DNA of 64,000 bases, taken from contig CAVOXR010000015.1 of NCBI GenBank assembly GCA_963700475.1, positions 186,001 through 250,000 on the forward strand, written 5' to 3'. The notes below the pieces were generated by a model. The model was not told the DNA's origin. It ran no database searches and saw nothing but the letters and a program-made list of their open reading frames with translations. Positions within the stretch are counted from its first letter, which is position 1. The number at the start of each line of letters is the position of its first letter. Below are positions 27,111 through 35,066 of the stretch, piece by piece. The stretch comes from Prado023 sp963700475. GTDB lineage: Bacteria; Actinomycetota; Actinomycetes; S36-B12; CAIYMF01. Position numbers and translations under genes: made by a program.

Positions 27111-27911
27111 GGGCATCAGCTTCTTCATCTGCCTCTGGATCAGGTGGGTGGCCTGACGGGGTGCCACGCGCGTGGCGGCGTTCATCAGCCGTGAGTCGCG
27201 TCCCACGAAGATGTGCAGGCGTCCGGCCTCGATCCCGTCGACCATGATCCGCGCCGCGTCGGGAGCCGAGGTTGTGGGGTAGTTGCTCGCGTCCGCCGCC
27301 TCGGCCCCGCCTGGGATGCTCACTCCGGAGTTCTGCGTGATGTTGGTCGCCACGGCCCCGGGCATGATGACCGAGACGCCCACGTTCGTGTCGAGCAGCT
27401 CTGCGTAGAGGCCCTCGGTGAGCAGCTTCACGGCCGCCTTGGACGCCCCATACATGACCTGCCCCGGCACGGGCAGGAACCCGCCCATGCTCGACACGTT
27501 GGCGATGTGCGCCTCGGGGCGCGCCTTGAGGTGCGGCACGAACGCCTTGACCATGTGGATCGTGCCCATCAGGTTGACGTTCAGGACGCGTTCGATCGTC
27601 GCGTAGTCGAGGTCCTCGATGGTCACGAAGGGCTGAATGATCCCAGCATTGTTGATCAGCCCGTCGACGCTGCCGTGGTGGGCGATCACCTCGTCGGGCA
27701 GCGCCTCGCACGCGGTCCGATCGGTGATGTCCAGGACGTGGGTCGACAGTCGCTCGCCGGCCATGGCGAGGGCGGCGGTCTCCTCGAGGCCCTCCGGACG
27801 GACGTCGACGGCTGCCACCCGGGCTCCTCGACGGAGCAGCGCGAGGGTCAGCTCGCGACCCATCCCACTACCGGCTCCCGTGACGACGATGACCCTGCTG
27901 CGAACCTTCAT
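27102..27911 (-). CDS. Short-chain dehydrogenase/reductase
   Basis: A 269-residue classical SDR. The cofactor loop TGAGSGMG lies near residues 11-18, and NNAGII marks the fourth strand. Catalytic Ser is in ANVSSMGG, and the Tyr-x3-Lys motif is YGASKAAVK. Asp in VAAVDVRPEG at the end of the second strand favours NAD(H). ATG at 27911 has a GGAGGGG ribosome site. Substrate unknown. Confidence 0.92.
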   Translation of the reverse strand: MKVRSRVIVVTGAGSGMGRELTLALLRRGARVAAVDVRPEGLEETAALAMAGERLSTHVLDITDRTACEALPDEVIAHHGSVDGLINNAGIIQPFVTIEDLDYATIERVLNVNLMGTIHMVKAFVPHLKARPEAHIANVSSMGGFLPVPGQVMYGASKAAVKLLTEGLYAELLDTNVGVSVIMPGAVATNITQNSGVSIPGGAEAADASNYPTTSAPDAARIMVDGIEAGRLHIFVGRDSRLMNAATRVAPRQATHLIQRQMKKLMPPT

Positions 27912-28033
27912 CGGCACCCCTCCATCGGGTCAGCGGTCGAAAGTGAGCCTAGCGAAGGGGACGAGGAAGACATGACGGACTCTGACATCGACCGCGACGA
28001 GCCGTTTGCGATCCAAGGCACCACGCGGGCAGA

Positions 28034-28552
28034 TCAGGTCTCGGCGTCCTCGGGTTCGGTCACGTCGGCGACCTGTGCCCCGAGGGCGCGGGCGAGGTCC
28101 TGGGAGTCGACGGTGAAGGCGGTCCCGCTGGCACCCCCGCCGATCGAGACCTGCCCGATGGGCATGGCAGCGTCGGCGATCACCGGCCAGGTGGGCACTG
28201 ACCCGAGTGGTGTGATCGTGCCCCGCGGGTACCCGGTGACGGCCAGCGCGACCTCGGCGCTGGGCATGGACAGGCGGCTCACGCCCAGCAGGGCGCGCAG
28301 TTTCGGCCAGCTGATCGTGCGTCCACCGGGCACGAGGACGAACAGGAAGTCGTCGTCGGCGCGCCGCACGACCATCGACTTCAGCAGGCGTCCGGGCTCG
28401 AGCCCCCGGGCTGCTGCTGCCTCCTCGAGGCTGTTCACGTGGCCGTGACGGGTCACCTCGAAGGGGACTCCGGTCGCAGCGATTGCGGCCAGGGCGCGCT
28501 CGGCGGGGGCGGCGTCGATCGGGTCCTCCTGGGCGTCCAGCGGCTCATCCAC
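28034..28552 (-). CDS. YbaK/EbsC-type aminoacyl-tRNA deacylase
   Basis: A 172-residue trans-editing domain that would hydrolyse mischarged tRNA. Family signs are EVTRHGHVNSLEEAAAARGLE, the conserved Lys in GRLLKSMVVRR, and the C-terminal GGGASGTAFTVDSQDL. The start overlaps the end of the SHOCT gene by 8 bases, so the two are co-transcribed. Which amino acid is cleared (Cys, Ala or another) cannot be told. Confidence 0.88.
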   Translation of the reverse strand: MDEPLDAQEDPIDAAPAERALAAIAATGVPFEVTRHGHVNSLEEAAAARGLEPGRLLKSMVVRRADDDFLFVLVPGGRTISWPKLRALLGVSRLSMPSAEVALAVTGYPRGTITPLGSVPTWPVIADAAMPIGQVSIGGGASGTAFTVDSQDLARALGAQVADVTEPEDAET

Positions 28553-29147
28553 CGTGGACGATCCGGGCCTTCATGATGTCGAACTCCTCGGGCGTGATCA
28601 CGCCCAGGTCCCGGAGCTCCGCGAGGTGGTGCAGCTCCTGGGCTGGTGATGGCGCTGTGACCTGTGCGGCCGGCGGTGCTGGCGTGTTGGCGGCCGTGAT
28701 CAGGGCGCGAAGGGACTCAGCGGCGGCGGCCGCTGCTTCGAAGGGCGGCACCACCGGGATGGCGTTGGGTGCCTTGAACGGGTCCTTCTCGAACTGGCCG
28801 CGCAGGCGCTTGGTGCGGCCGATCTGGCTGCTGGCCCGCAGGACGACGGCACCTGCCTGGTCAGCGATCAGCATCTCGACGCCGGTCAGGTGCGCGTAGT
28901 CCCAGCTGATCAGCTCGGTGGTGAACAGGGCCCCACCGGCCGAGCCCTTCTTGAAGACGAACGCCCGTCTGTCGGTGCCGATCATCGCCTGGTCGCGCTC
29001 CCCGAGGATGACCACTCGGACGGTCTCGCGGGGGAGAAGCTCGCGGGCCAGCGACTCAAGGGCCTTCCGGTGCAGGCCGGTCAGGTCGACAGAGGTCTGC
29101 ACTGGGCGCTGGGTCGGGCCAGGGCCATCAGCGGGTTTGGGCGTCAT
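28545..29147 (-). CDS. SHOCT domain protein
   Basis: A 200-residue protein. A central PH-like beta domain (VRVVILGERDQAMIGTDRRAFVFKKG, about residues 40-125) is followed by an Ala/Pro linker. A C-terminal SHOCT hairpin, ELRDLGVITPEEFDIMKARIV, ends it. Such proteins bind partners at membranes or in oligomers, but no specific task is known. It is translationally coupled to the YbaK-like gene. Confidence 0.78.
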   Translation of the reverse strand: MTPKPADGPGPTQRPVQTSVDLTGLHRKALESLARELLPRETVRVVILGERDQAMIGTDRRAFVFKKGSAGGALFTTELISWDYAHLTGVEMLIADQAGAVVLRASSQIGRTKRLRGQFEKDPFKAPNAIPVVPPFEAAAAAAESLRALITAANTPAPPAAQVTAPSPAQELHHLAELRDLGVITPEEFDIMKARIVHGG

Positions 29148-29260
29148 CCCGGGTCATCCTTGATCGGCGGCTGGGCACTCCAGTGCGACACTACACACCG
29201 CTGGCCCGGACGTGGACTTGCGCGCGGTGCTCGGCATCCCGCCCTTGCGAATCGTCGTGC

Positions 29261-30010
29261 TCACCTCAACGAGAAGAGCCCCTTGAGGTAGTCGCGCAAG
29301 GACTCGGCATCAACGGCCACGCGTTGGTATCCGCGTCCCTTGGGTGCCTGCGTGAACAACTCGACGGTCGTGTCCCCTGTTCGAATCACCTTCGACTCGA
29401 CCACGAGTCGAGTGCCCGTCTCCCGGCGGGGCACCCGATGTATCAGCTGCCAGCGGGCAGGCGCGTCCTTGGCCAGACGTCGCAATGCGGCCTCGCTGAT
29501 CGGGGCTGGCTGATCCCCGCCACTGGGGATCTTTGCCTTCCCGTCGATCATCCGCTCGGCCGCCGCCTGGGCGATCCCACCGACGGAGTACAGGGAGAGC
29601 CGGTGCAGGCCAAGGGCGTCGATCCGGTCGATGCCCACCACTCCCATGTCGAACAGGGAGATCAGCCAGCGCCACGGTGCATCGGCTGGGCCCTCATGCC
29701 CGCGGCGGATGTCCAGGGTGCCGACGCTGGTGGCGACGAGGGCAACGACGAGTCCGAGGTCACCGACGACCTCGGCGGCCGCCTCTCCGGGGACCCGGTG
29801 CAGCACCCCGCGGGCGGCCAGCGAGCGCACCGCCTCGGCGAGGACCGCCTCCTCGACGCCGGCCAGGGCCGGAACGTCGCCGAGCACCACGGCCATCTCC
29901 GCCTGGGTGAAGGCGCCCATGTCGACCGGTCCGGTCTCAACCAGGGCGGCCACGTCGGCAAGCTGCTTCTCTGCAAGGCCGGGGGCGTCGGGCTGGTCGA
30001 CGGCCGTCAT
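29261..30010 (-). CDS. Unrecognised protein, second gene of a coupled pair
   Basis: A 249-residue protein that I cannot place in a family. It is mostly helical by composition, with Ala/Val-rich stretches from 20 to 110 and a middle WRWLISLFDMGVVGIDRIDALGL. The C-terminus looks beta-rich (ARWQLIHRVPRRETGTRLVVESKVI, then TVELFTQAPKGRGYQRVAVD). No signal peptide or clear membrane segment. The ATG overlaps the stop of the 332-residue gene upstream (ATGA), so the two products are probably made in fixed proportion. Confidence 0.6.
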   Translation of the reverse strand: MTAVDQPDAPGLAEKQLADVAALVETGPVDMGAFTQAEMAVVLGDVPALAGVEEAVLAEAVRSLAARGVLHRVPGEAAAEVVGDLGLVVALVATSVGTLDIRRGHEGPADAPWRWLISLFDMGVVGIDRIDALGLHRLSLYSVGGIAQAAAERMIDGKAKIPSGGDQPAPISEAALRRLAKDAPARWQLIHRVPRRETGTRLVVESKVIRTGDTTVELFTQAPKGRGYQRVAVDAESLRDYLKGLFSLR

Positions 30011-31005
30011 GGGAGGTCCTCCTCGATTCCGACGAACACGGGGCGCGTGGCAGTGGCGTCCTGGACGACGGCACCCACCGACAGCTGCGTGGTCCCGAAC
30101 GGGACGTCGACCTTCTCGGCCAGACCCTCCTGCGGATCCGCGAACTCGCCAGCGGCCGCGGCGTCCAGCAGCGCCAGCACCGCTGGGCGCAACGGTGCGT
30201 TGACCCGGACGATGGGCAGGGACCCGAACAGGCCCAGGCCGAGCTCGTCCTTGTACGCGGAGTCGGGCAGCAGGTCCTCAGGATGTGGGGGATCCGGTGG
30301 TCCGAAGAGGTCGCCGAGTGGACCCACCGGTTCGATCTCGGGGGAGAGGACGTCCGACCAGCGGTCCTGAGCATCGGGTGTCAGGGTCAGGTCAGCGCGC
30401 CGGCGCGAGAACGCGGCCAGCGCCTGGCCGGCAGCACGACTCGGGGTGGTGTTCGGTGGGCGCAGCAGCATGGGTCGGGTGTCCACGTGCGCCGAGAGCC
30501 CCCAGGGGCCGACGTTCTTCCCCGTGATCCGGTAGAGGATGTAGTCGCGCGTGTGGACCGCGTCGGACCACGTCGGCAGCTTCCCCCACTGGAACGAGGC
30601 CTTCGTCCGTTCCAGCTGCACCCACGTCCCAACAGCGGCCTTGCCGTGCAGCGACTCGCGGACCAGGGGCCCGTCGAGGCCGTAGTCCGGGGTCACGCTC
30701 TTGTCCACGGTCCGATGATGGCTGGACATCCTGCGACGGCTGGTCGGGAAGATCCACCGCTCGTACAGCTCGTCGTCGCCGACCAGGACGTGGGCGCCCT
30801 GCAGGAGGCCCACCAGGTCGGGCACCGACATGCCACGCTCCACCAGGTCGGACATGACCCGGACCTCGGCGTCGGTTGCGTGGTCCACTGCGACAGCGAG
30901 CTTGGGGGAGAAGTCCCCCGCGGACGCAGCCACCTTCACCAGCAGGGACAGGCGCCGCCGTTCTGTATCCGGCGAGCGTGTCTCCACCGCCTGCGGACCT
31001 GTCAT
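30007..31005 (-). CDS. Unrecognised protein, first gene of a coupled pair
   Basis: A 332-residue protein without a family match that I can name. The conserved-looking core is ERWIFPTSRRRMSSHHRTVD (two His), then GPWGLSAHVDTRPMLLRPP near the middle, and a Pro-rich stretch with PDPPHPEDLLPD. The last third ends in VFVGIEEDLP. It appears soluble. It is coupled to 29261-30010 by ATGA. The Rieske gene lies 110 bases upstream on the same strand, so the pair could fall under its ECF promoter. Confidence 0.6.
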   Translation of the reverse strand: MTGPQAVETRSPDTERRRLSLLVKVAASAGDFSPKLAVAVDHATDAEVRVMSDLVERGMSVPDLVGLLQGAHVLVGDDELYERWIFPTSRRRMSSHHRTVDKSVTPDYGLDGPLVRESLHGKAAVGTWVQLERTKASFQWGKLPTWSDAVHTRDYILYRITGKNVGPWGLSAHVDTRPMLLRPPNTTPSRAAGQALAAFSRRRADLTLTPDAQDRWSDVLSPEIEPVGPLGDLFGPPDPPHPEDLLPDSAYKDELGLGLFGSLPIVRVNAPLRPAVLALLDAAAAGEFADPQEGLAEKVDVPFGTTQLSVGAVVQDATATRPVFVGIEEDLP

Positions 31006-31116
31006 CCCGGTGTACCTCCCTGTGCCGTTCGCACTATCGCAGAACGGGCGCAGGGGTGTCAGCGCGGCAACGAGCGCCGCCGACCTCCAGCTCGGCGGCT
31101 CAGCGCTCGGGACGGC

Positions 31117-31629
31117 TCAGGTGACCATGACCGTGTCGCCCGAGACGGTGACGGGCATGGCCGGCAGGGGTGCGGTTGCGGGGCCCTTCTGGACCGAGCC
31201 GTCGTCGATCGAGTACTGGCTTCCATGGCATGCGCACGTGATCAGCCCATCCGCGACCTCAGAGACCGTGCAGCCCTTGTGAGTGCAGACGGCGGAGAAC
31301 GCCTTGAAGTCGCCGGAGGTCGGTTGAGTGACGACCACCTTCTGGTCGGCGTAGATCACGCCACCGCCCACGGCGATGTCGGCGATCGGTGCCTCGACAG
31401 CGGCTCCAGCGGGCATCGAATCCGCAGGGCTTGCCGCGCCCGCATCCGTGGGGGCTGCGGAGGTCGCTGACGACGCCGCGGGAGTCGAGGAACCGCAGGC
31501 CGCCGTCGCAGCGGCCGCAGCCACCACAACACCACCCGTGATGAGGATCCGTCGCCGGCTGGGTCCACGCGGGATGCGCTCAGTGACGATCTGGTCCTGC
31601 TCGACGGGGAGGGTGCTCAGTTCGTTCAT
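31117..31629 (-). CDS. Rieske [2Fe-2S] lipoprotein with Tat signal
   Basis: A 170-residue electron-transfer protein on the outer face of the membrane. A twin-arginine region (SRRRILITGG, residues 24-33) precedes a hydrophobic stretch and a lipobox ending at Cys45. The cluster ligands are Cys115, His117, Cys132 and His135 (CTHKGC, CACHGSQYS), with Cys120 and Cys134 able to form the usual disulfide. A Ser/Ala linker joins anchor and cluster domain. The start follows AGGAGA. A TGAACC-N16-CGTTA promoter lies 85 bases upstream, divergent from the sigma factor gene. Confidence 0.93.
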   Translation of the reverse strand: MNELSTLPVEQDQIVTERIPRGPSRRRILITGGVVVAAAAATAACGSSTPAASSATSAAPTDAGAASPADSMPAGAAVEAPIADIAVGGGVIYADQKVVVTQPTSGDFKAFSAVCTHKGCTVSEVADGLITCACHGSQYSIDDGSVQKGPATAPLPAMPVTVSGDTVMVT

Positions 31630-31713
31630 GGGGTCTCCTGATGTGGTGGGGGCCTCGTCGGGGGATCGGGGCGCACGTGGTGTCGGCACCGGCTGAGCCG
31701 CGCCTTACCTCAC

Positions 31714-31740
31714 TAACGCGGCATGAGTGCGTCTGGTTCA
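31714..31740 (-). promoter_or_regulatory. ECF-type promoter of the Rieske gene
   Basis: On the minus strand, -35 TGAACC (31740-31735) and -10 CGTTA (31718-31714) are separated by 16 bases. This matches the TGAAC/CGT class used by ECF sigma factors such as mycobacterial SigL. A second copy faces the other way at 31774. Confidence 0.65.
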
Positions 31741-31773
31741 ACGTGGTCCCCGCCATGGTGGCCGACCCGGCGA

Positions 31774-31800
31774 TGAACCGATCACGGGCCGCCCTCGTTC
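31774..31800 (+). promoter_or_regulatory. ECF-type promoter of the sigma/anti-sigma operon
   Basis: TGAACC (31774-31779) and CGTTC (31796-31800) with a 16-base spacer, 8 bases before the ATG of the DUF2231 remnant and 220 before the sigma gene. The spacing is identical to that of the divergent promoter, which argues for autoregulation by the encoded sigma factor. Confidence 0.65.
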
Positions 31801-31807
31801 CCTTGGT

Positions 31808-31969
31808 ATGCAGGCGCTGCAGGCCAGTGGTCCCTTCGACACGTTCACCGGATTGCGGGTGCACGCCCTGGTGGTTCACGCCGTCGTGGTCCTGCTCCCG
31901 CTGACGACCGGGGACTCCGGAGCCAGAGCCGTGTGGGAGCCCGTGATCAGCAGCACCTCGCCGAAGTAG
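31808..31969 (+). pseudogene. DUF2231 protein with internal deletion (53 residues left)
   Basis: The first 35 residues (GPFDTFTGLRVHALVVHAVVVLLPLT) match the start of the intact DUF2231 protein at 40024 (GPFDLVNGIPVHPLVVHAAVVFVPLT). The next residues, GDSGARAVWE, match its C-terminal GDSGAKSVWS. The membrane core between them, about 110 residues, is missing without loss of frame. The ATG follows directly on the ECF promoter, so it was probably the first gene of the sigma operon. Confidence 0.7.
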
Positions 31970-32019
31970 TGGGGGTCGATCCCTTGCTGAACCTGACCGT
32001 ACCTGCGACTGTGCCTGCC

Positions 32020-32547
32020 ATGGGAGAGCTCCCACCCCTCGACGAGCGACTCGTCCGCGCCCTCTACGCGGAACACGGGCCGGCGCTGCTCGGCTACGCC
32101 AACCGGCTGACGGGCGGCGATCGGCAACGAGCAGAGGACATCGTCCAGGAGACGCTGTTGCGCGCCTGGCAGCATCCTGAGGCGTTCAGCCCCGAGCGTC
32201 AGGGGACGGTGCGGGCCTGGTTGTTCACCGTCGCGCGCAACCTGTCCATCGATGGTTCCCGTGCCCGCGCGGCCCGCCCGGCGGAGGTTGAGGATCCGCA
32301 GGGGTGGGAACCCTCGGTCATCGACACGGAGCTGGACGCTGTCCTGAACCGGATGGAGGTGTCCGAGGCCATGGAAGGGCTGTCCCCGCAGCACCGTGAG
32401 GTGATCCGCGAGATCTACTTCGCGGACCGTTCAGTCGCGCAGGCCAGCGCCGACCTCGGGGTTCCGCAGGGCACGATCAAGTCTCGGTGCTACTTCGCCC
32501 TGCGTGCGCTGCGCGTCCTGTGCGAGGAGCGAGGGTTGCTGCCATGA
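32020..32547 (+). CDS. ECF RNA polymerase sigma factor, SigL/SigK-like
   Basis: A 175-residue two-domain sigma factor. Region 2 includes RLTGGDRQRAEDIVQETLLRAWQHPEAF and VRAWLFTVARNLSIDGSRARAARP. Region 4 has LSPQHREVIREIYFADRSVAQASADLGVPQGTIKSRCYFALRALR with its helix-turn-helix. ATG at 32020 is the most likely of several close starts. The stop overlaps the anti-sigma start (ATGA). The divergent TGAACC/CGTT promoters are its likely targets. Confidence 0.92.
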   Translation: MGELPPLDERLVRALYAEHGPALLGYANRLTGGDRQRAEDIVQETLLRAWQHPEAFSPERQGTVRAWLFTVARNLSIDGSRARAARPAEVEDPQGWEPSVIDTELDAVLNRMEVSEAMEGLSPQHREVIREIYFADRSVAQASADLGVPQGTIKSRCYFALRALRVLCEERGLLP

Positions 32548-33164
32548 ACTGCCACGAGGCCCGCGAACGGATCGCGGAAGCGCTGATGACCCGCACCCGT
32601 GTCGATGAGGAGATCGTGGCGCACCTCTCCCGGTGTGCTGCTTGCTCGGCGGAGGCCGGCGACCTGCATCAGGTCGCCGATCTGCTCGGCGACCTGGAGC
32701 CGTCCGACGCCCCGCAGAGCCCAGCGGATGAGCTCTTCGTCGAGCGCCTGCTGCGCGAAGCCGGGCGCCGTCGAACCACAGGTCGACGGCGTCTCATGGC
32801 CGCATCCGCCGTCGCGGCCGGCGCCGTGATCCTGGTGCTGGGTGCGGCAGTGGCAATCACCCAGCCGTTCAGGGGCGAGGCCTCGGCCACCCAGGACGGC
32901 ATCACCGCCTCGGTCGAGGTCGAGGCGGAGGATGGTGCCAGCGACCTCGTTGTCTCGGTCAGCGGTGTCGAGCTGGGCACGCACTGCATCCTGCGCGTGA
33001 CGTCTGCTGGGCGCGCGGACCAGACCGTGGCCGATTGGATCGTCCTCTACGACGGCACGTCGCACGTCGAGGCAGACGCCGATGCCCCCCCCGATGCGCT
33101 GACGGCGGTGCAGCTCGTCGATGCGACGGACGACAGGGTGCTGGTGACGGTTCCGCTGACGTGA
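32544..33164 (+). CDS. Zinc-binding anti-sigma factor
   Basis: A 206-residue membrane anti-sigma factor. The N-terminal ZAS domain carries the H-x3-C-x2-C motif (His27, Cys31, Cys34), which in RslA/RsrA relatives senses oxidation and releases the sigma factor. One membrane segment (about residues 84-105) leads to an extracellular beta-rich domain of about 95 residues with a lone Cys in GTHCILRV. It is coupled to the sigma gene by ATGA. Confidence 0.9.
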   Translation: MNCHEARERIAEALMTRTRVDEEIVAHLSRCAACSAEAGDLHQVADLLGDLEPSDAPQSPADELFVERLLREAGRRRTTGRRRLMAASAVAAGAVILVLGAAVAITQPFRGEASATQDGITASVEVEAEDGASDLVVSVSGVELGTHCILRVTSAGRADQTVADWIVLYDGTSHVEADADAPPDALTAVQLVDATDDRVLVTVPLT

Positions 33165-33193
33165 TGGCGAAATGCGAGCTCTTGCGCTGATCC

Positions 33194-33222
33194 TATATTC
33201 ATGTCACTATCACTCACATGAA
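33194..33222 (+). promoter_or_regulatory. -10 box and TetR operator over the TetR start codon
   Basis: TATATT (33194-33199) is a good -10 box. It overlaps a perfect inverted repeat TTCATGT-N11-ACATGAA (33198-33204 and 33216-33222), which includes the ATG at 33218. Binding of the encoded TetR protein here would block both initiation and the short leader. Confidence 0.6.
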
Positions 33223-33811
33223 AACCACGCGGGCCTATACGATGTCTGCGCGGGCCGAGTCGGCGGCGCAGACGGGGGAACGGATCCTCGACGCCGCCGT
33301 CGAACTGTTCTGGGAGCGTCCGACCGACCGGCTGTCATTGGAGGATGTGGCCAGCCGCGCGGGTGTCTCCGTCCAGACCGTCATCCGACGGTTCGGCGGC
33401 AAGGAGGGCGTGCTCGTCGCCGCGGTCGAGCGTGAAGGCCGGCGGGTTGAGGCCCAACGGGCGACGGCACCGGTCGGAGACGTGGCTGCGGCCGTGCGAG
33501 TTCTCGTCGACCACTACGAGGAGATGGGGGATGGGGTCCTGCTCATGCTGGCGGCCGAGCCGCAGTTCCCCGGCCTGACTCCGATCATCGACCGTGGGCG
33601 TGAGGTGCACAGGCAGTGGTGCAGCAGGGTGTTCGCTCCTTCAATCCAGGCGAGTCGCGGTGTCGATCGCACTCGGCTGTTGGCCCAACTTGTCGCCGTG
33701 TGCGATGTCCGGATGTGGCAGTTGCTCCGTCGCGACAGCCGGCTGAGTCGTCGCCAGACCGAGCGCGCCCTGATCGAACTGCTCGATCCACTGATGGAGG
33801 GTTCCCGATGA
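33218..33811 (+). CDS. TetR family transcriptional regulator
   Basis: A 197-residue repressor. The N-terminal helix-turn-helix reads RILDAAVELFWERPTDRLSLEDVASRAGVSVQTVIRRFGGKEGVL. The C-terminal ligand domain has no recognised specificity. The ATG lies in a palindrome that is the likely own operator. The stop overlaps the start of the glycosyltransferase (ATGA), which is therefore the regulated partner. Confidence 0.92.
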   Translation: MKTTRAYTMSARAESAAQTGERILDAAVELFWERPTDRLSLEDVASRAGVSVQTVIRRFGGKEGVLVAAVEREGRRVEAQRATAPVGDVAAAVRVLVDHYEEMGDGVLLMLAAEPQFPGLTPIIDRGREVHRQWCSRVFAPSIQASRGVDRTRLLAQLVAVCDVRMWQLLRRDSRLSRRQTERALIELLDPLMEGSR

Positions 33812-35040
33812 GTCGCGTCCTTGCCTACACGTCCCCCGCCCGCGGCCACCTCTACCCGGTGACCCCCATCCTGCTCGAGCTGCGCGATCGGGGTCACGAC
33901 GTTGGGGTGCGCACGCTCGCCTCCGAGGTGCCGATGGCCCAGGGTCTGGGGCTCGACGCCCGCCCCATCGACCCGGCGATCGAGGACATCGTCCTGGACG
34001 ACTGGCGGGCTCGCACCCCGCAGCAGGGGCTCGCGAGATCAGTGCGGGCTTTCGCCGATCGAGCGCCCCACGATGCGGCCGACCTGTTGCGAGCCATCGA
34101 CGAGTCGGACCCCGACGTCGTCCTGGTGGACATCAACAGCTGGGGGGCGATCGCGGCGGCCGAGAAATGGGGCGGTCCGTGGGCGGTGTTCTGCCCGTAC
34201 CCCCTGGTCCTGGGCTCGGCGGATGTGCCGCCCTTCGGCCCGGGCCTGAGCCCCGCGCGCGGACCTGCAGGGCGTCTGCGCGACCGTGTCGTGGGGCCGG
34301 TGGTCCGGGGCACGATGGAGCGCACCATGCTTCCGCCGCTGAACTCGCTGCGCGTCGACATGGGCTTGACACCCGTGGCCGGGATCGACTCGTTCCTGCG
34401 CAGCATGCCGCTGCTTCTTTCGTTCACCGCGGAGCCGTTCGAGTACGCCCGCTCTGACTGGCCGGCGAACGTGGTGATGGTCGGAGCGAGCCCGTGGGAG
34501 CCTCCCGCTCAACCGCCGGAGTGGCTGTCCGGGATCGATGGGCCCGTCGTGCTCGTGACGACATCGTCGGAGTTCCAGGACGATGGTCGGCTCGTCGAGA
34601 TGGCCTTCGAGGCTCTTGCCGACGAGCCCGTCCACGTCATCGCAACGGTGCCCTCAGCGTGCGTCCCGGCGGCTGACGCGGTTCCCCGCAACGCCCATGT
34701 CGCGACCTTCCTCCCGCACTCGCTGGTCCTGTCTCGGGCGGCCTGTGCCATCACCCACGGTGGGATGGGTGCCACCCAGAAGGCACTCGCACTGGGCGTC
34801 CCGGTCTGCGCCGTCCCCTTCGGTCGCGATCAGTTGGAGGTGGCCCGCCGCGTGGCGGTGGCGCAGGCCGGTACGCGACTGCCCGCCAGGCGGCTGACCC
34901 CGGATCGGCTGCGGGCGGCGGTCCTGGAGGCGATGGGTTGCCGCGACGGAGCGGCACGCGTTGCTGCCGGGTACGCGGCCGCCGGCGGGCCTCCCGCGGC
35001 CGCCGATGCCCTCGAGAGGCGCATCCTCTCGTTCAGCTGA
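33808..35040 (+). CDS. UGT/MGT-type glycosyltransferase
   Basis: A 410-residue GT-B enzyme of GT1 type. The N-terminal acceptor domain starts with YTSPARGHLYPVTPILLEL (catalytic-His position in GH). The C-terminal nucleotide-sugar domain has FLPHSLVLSRAACAITHGGMGATQKALALGVPVCAVPFGRDQ, the classical HGG..GT..E/Q..A..P..P...DQ signature. Relatives glycosylate macrolides and other hydrophobic compounds. It is coupled to the TetR gene, which suggests induction by its acceptor or a toxic compound. Confidence 0.9.
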   Translation: MSRVLAYTSPARGHLYPVTPILLELRDRGHDVGVRTLASEVPMAQGLGLDARPIDPAIEDIVLDDWRARTPQQGLARSVRAFADRAPHDAADLLRAIDESDPDVVLVDINSWGAIAAAEKWGGPWAVFCPYPLVLGSADVPPFGPGLSPARGPAGRLRDRVVGPVVRGTMERTMLPPLNSLRVDMGLTPVAGIDSFLRSMPLLLSFTAEPFEYARSDWPANVVMVGASPWEPPAQPPEWLSGIDGPVVLVTTSSEFQDDGRLVEMAFEALADEPVHVIATVPSACVPAADAVPRNAHVATFLPHSLVLSRAACAITHGGMGATQKALALGVPVCAVPFGRDQLEVARRVAVAQAGTRLPARRLTPDRLRAAVLEAMGCRDGAARVAAGYAAAGGPPAAADALERRILSFS

Positions 35041-35066
35041 AGGGTCGGCTGGCCTAAGGTGCACCC

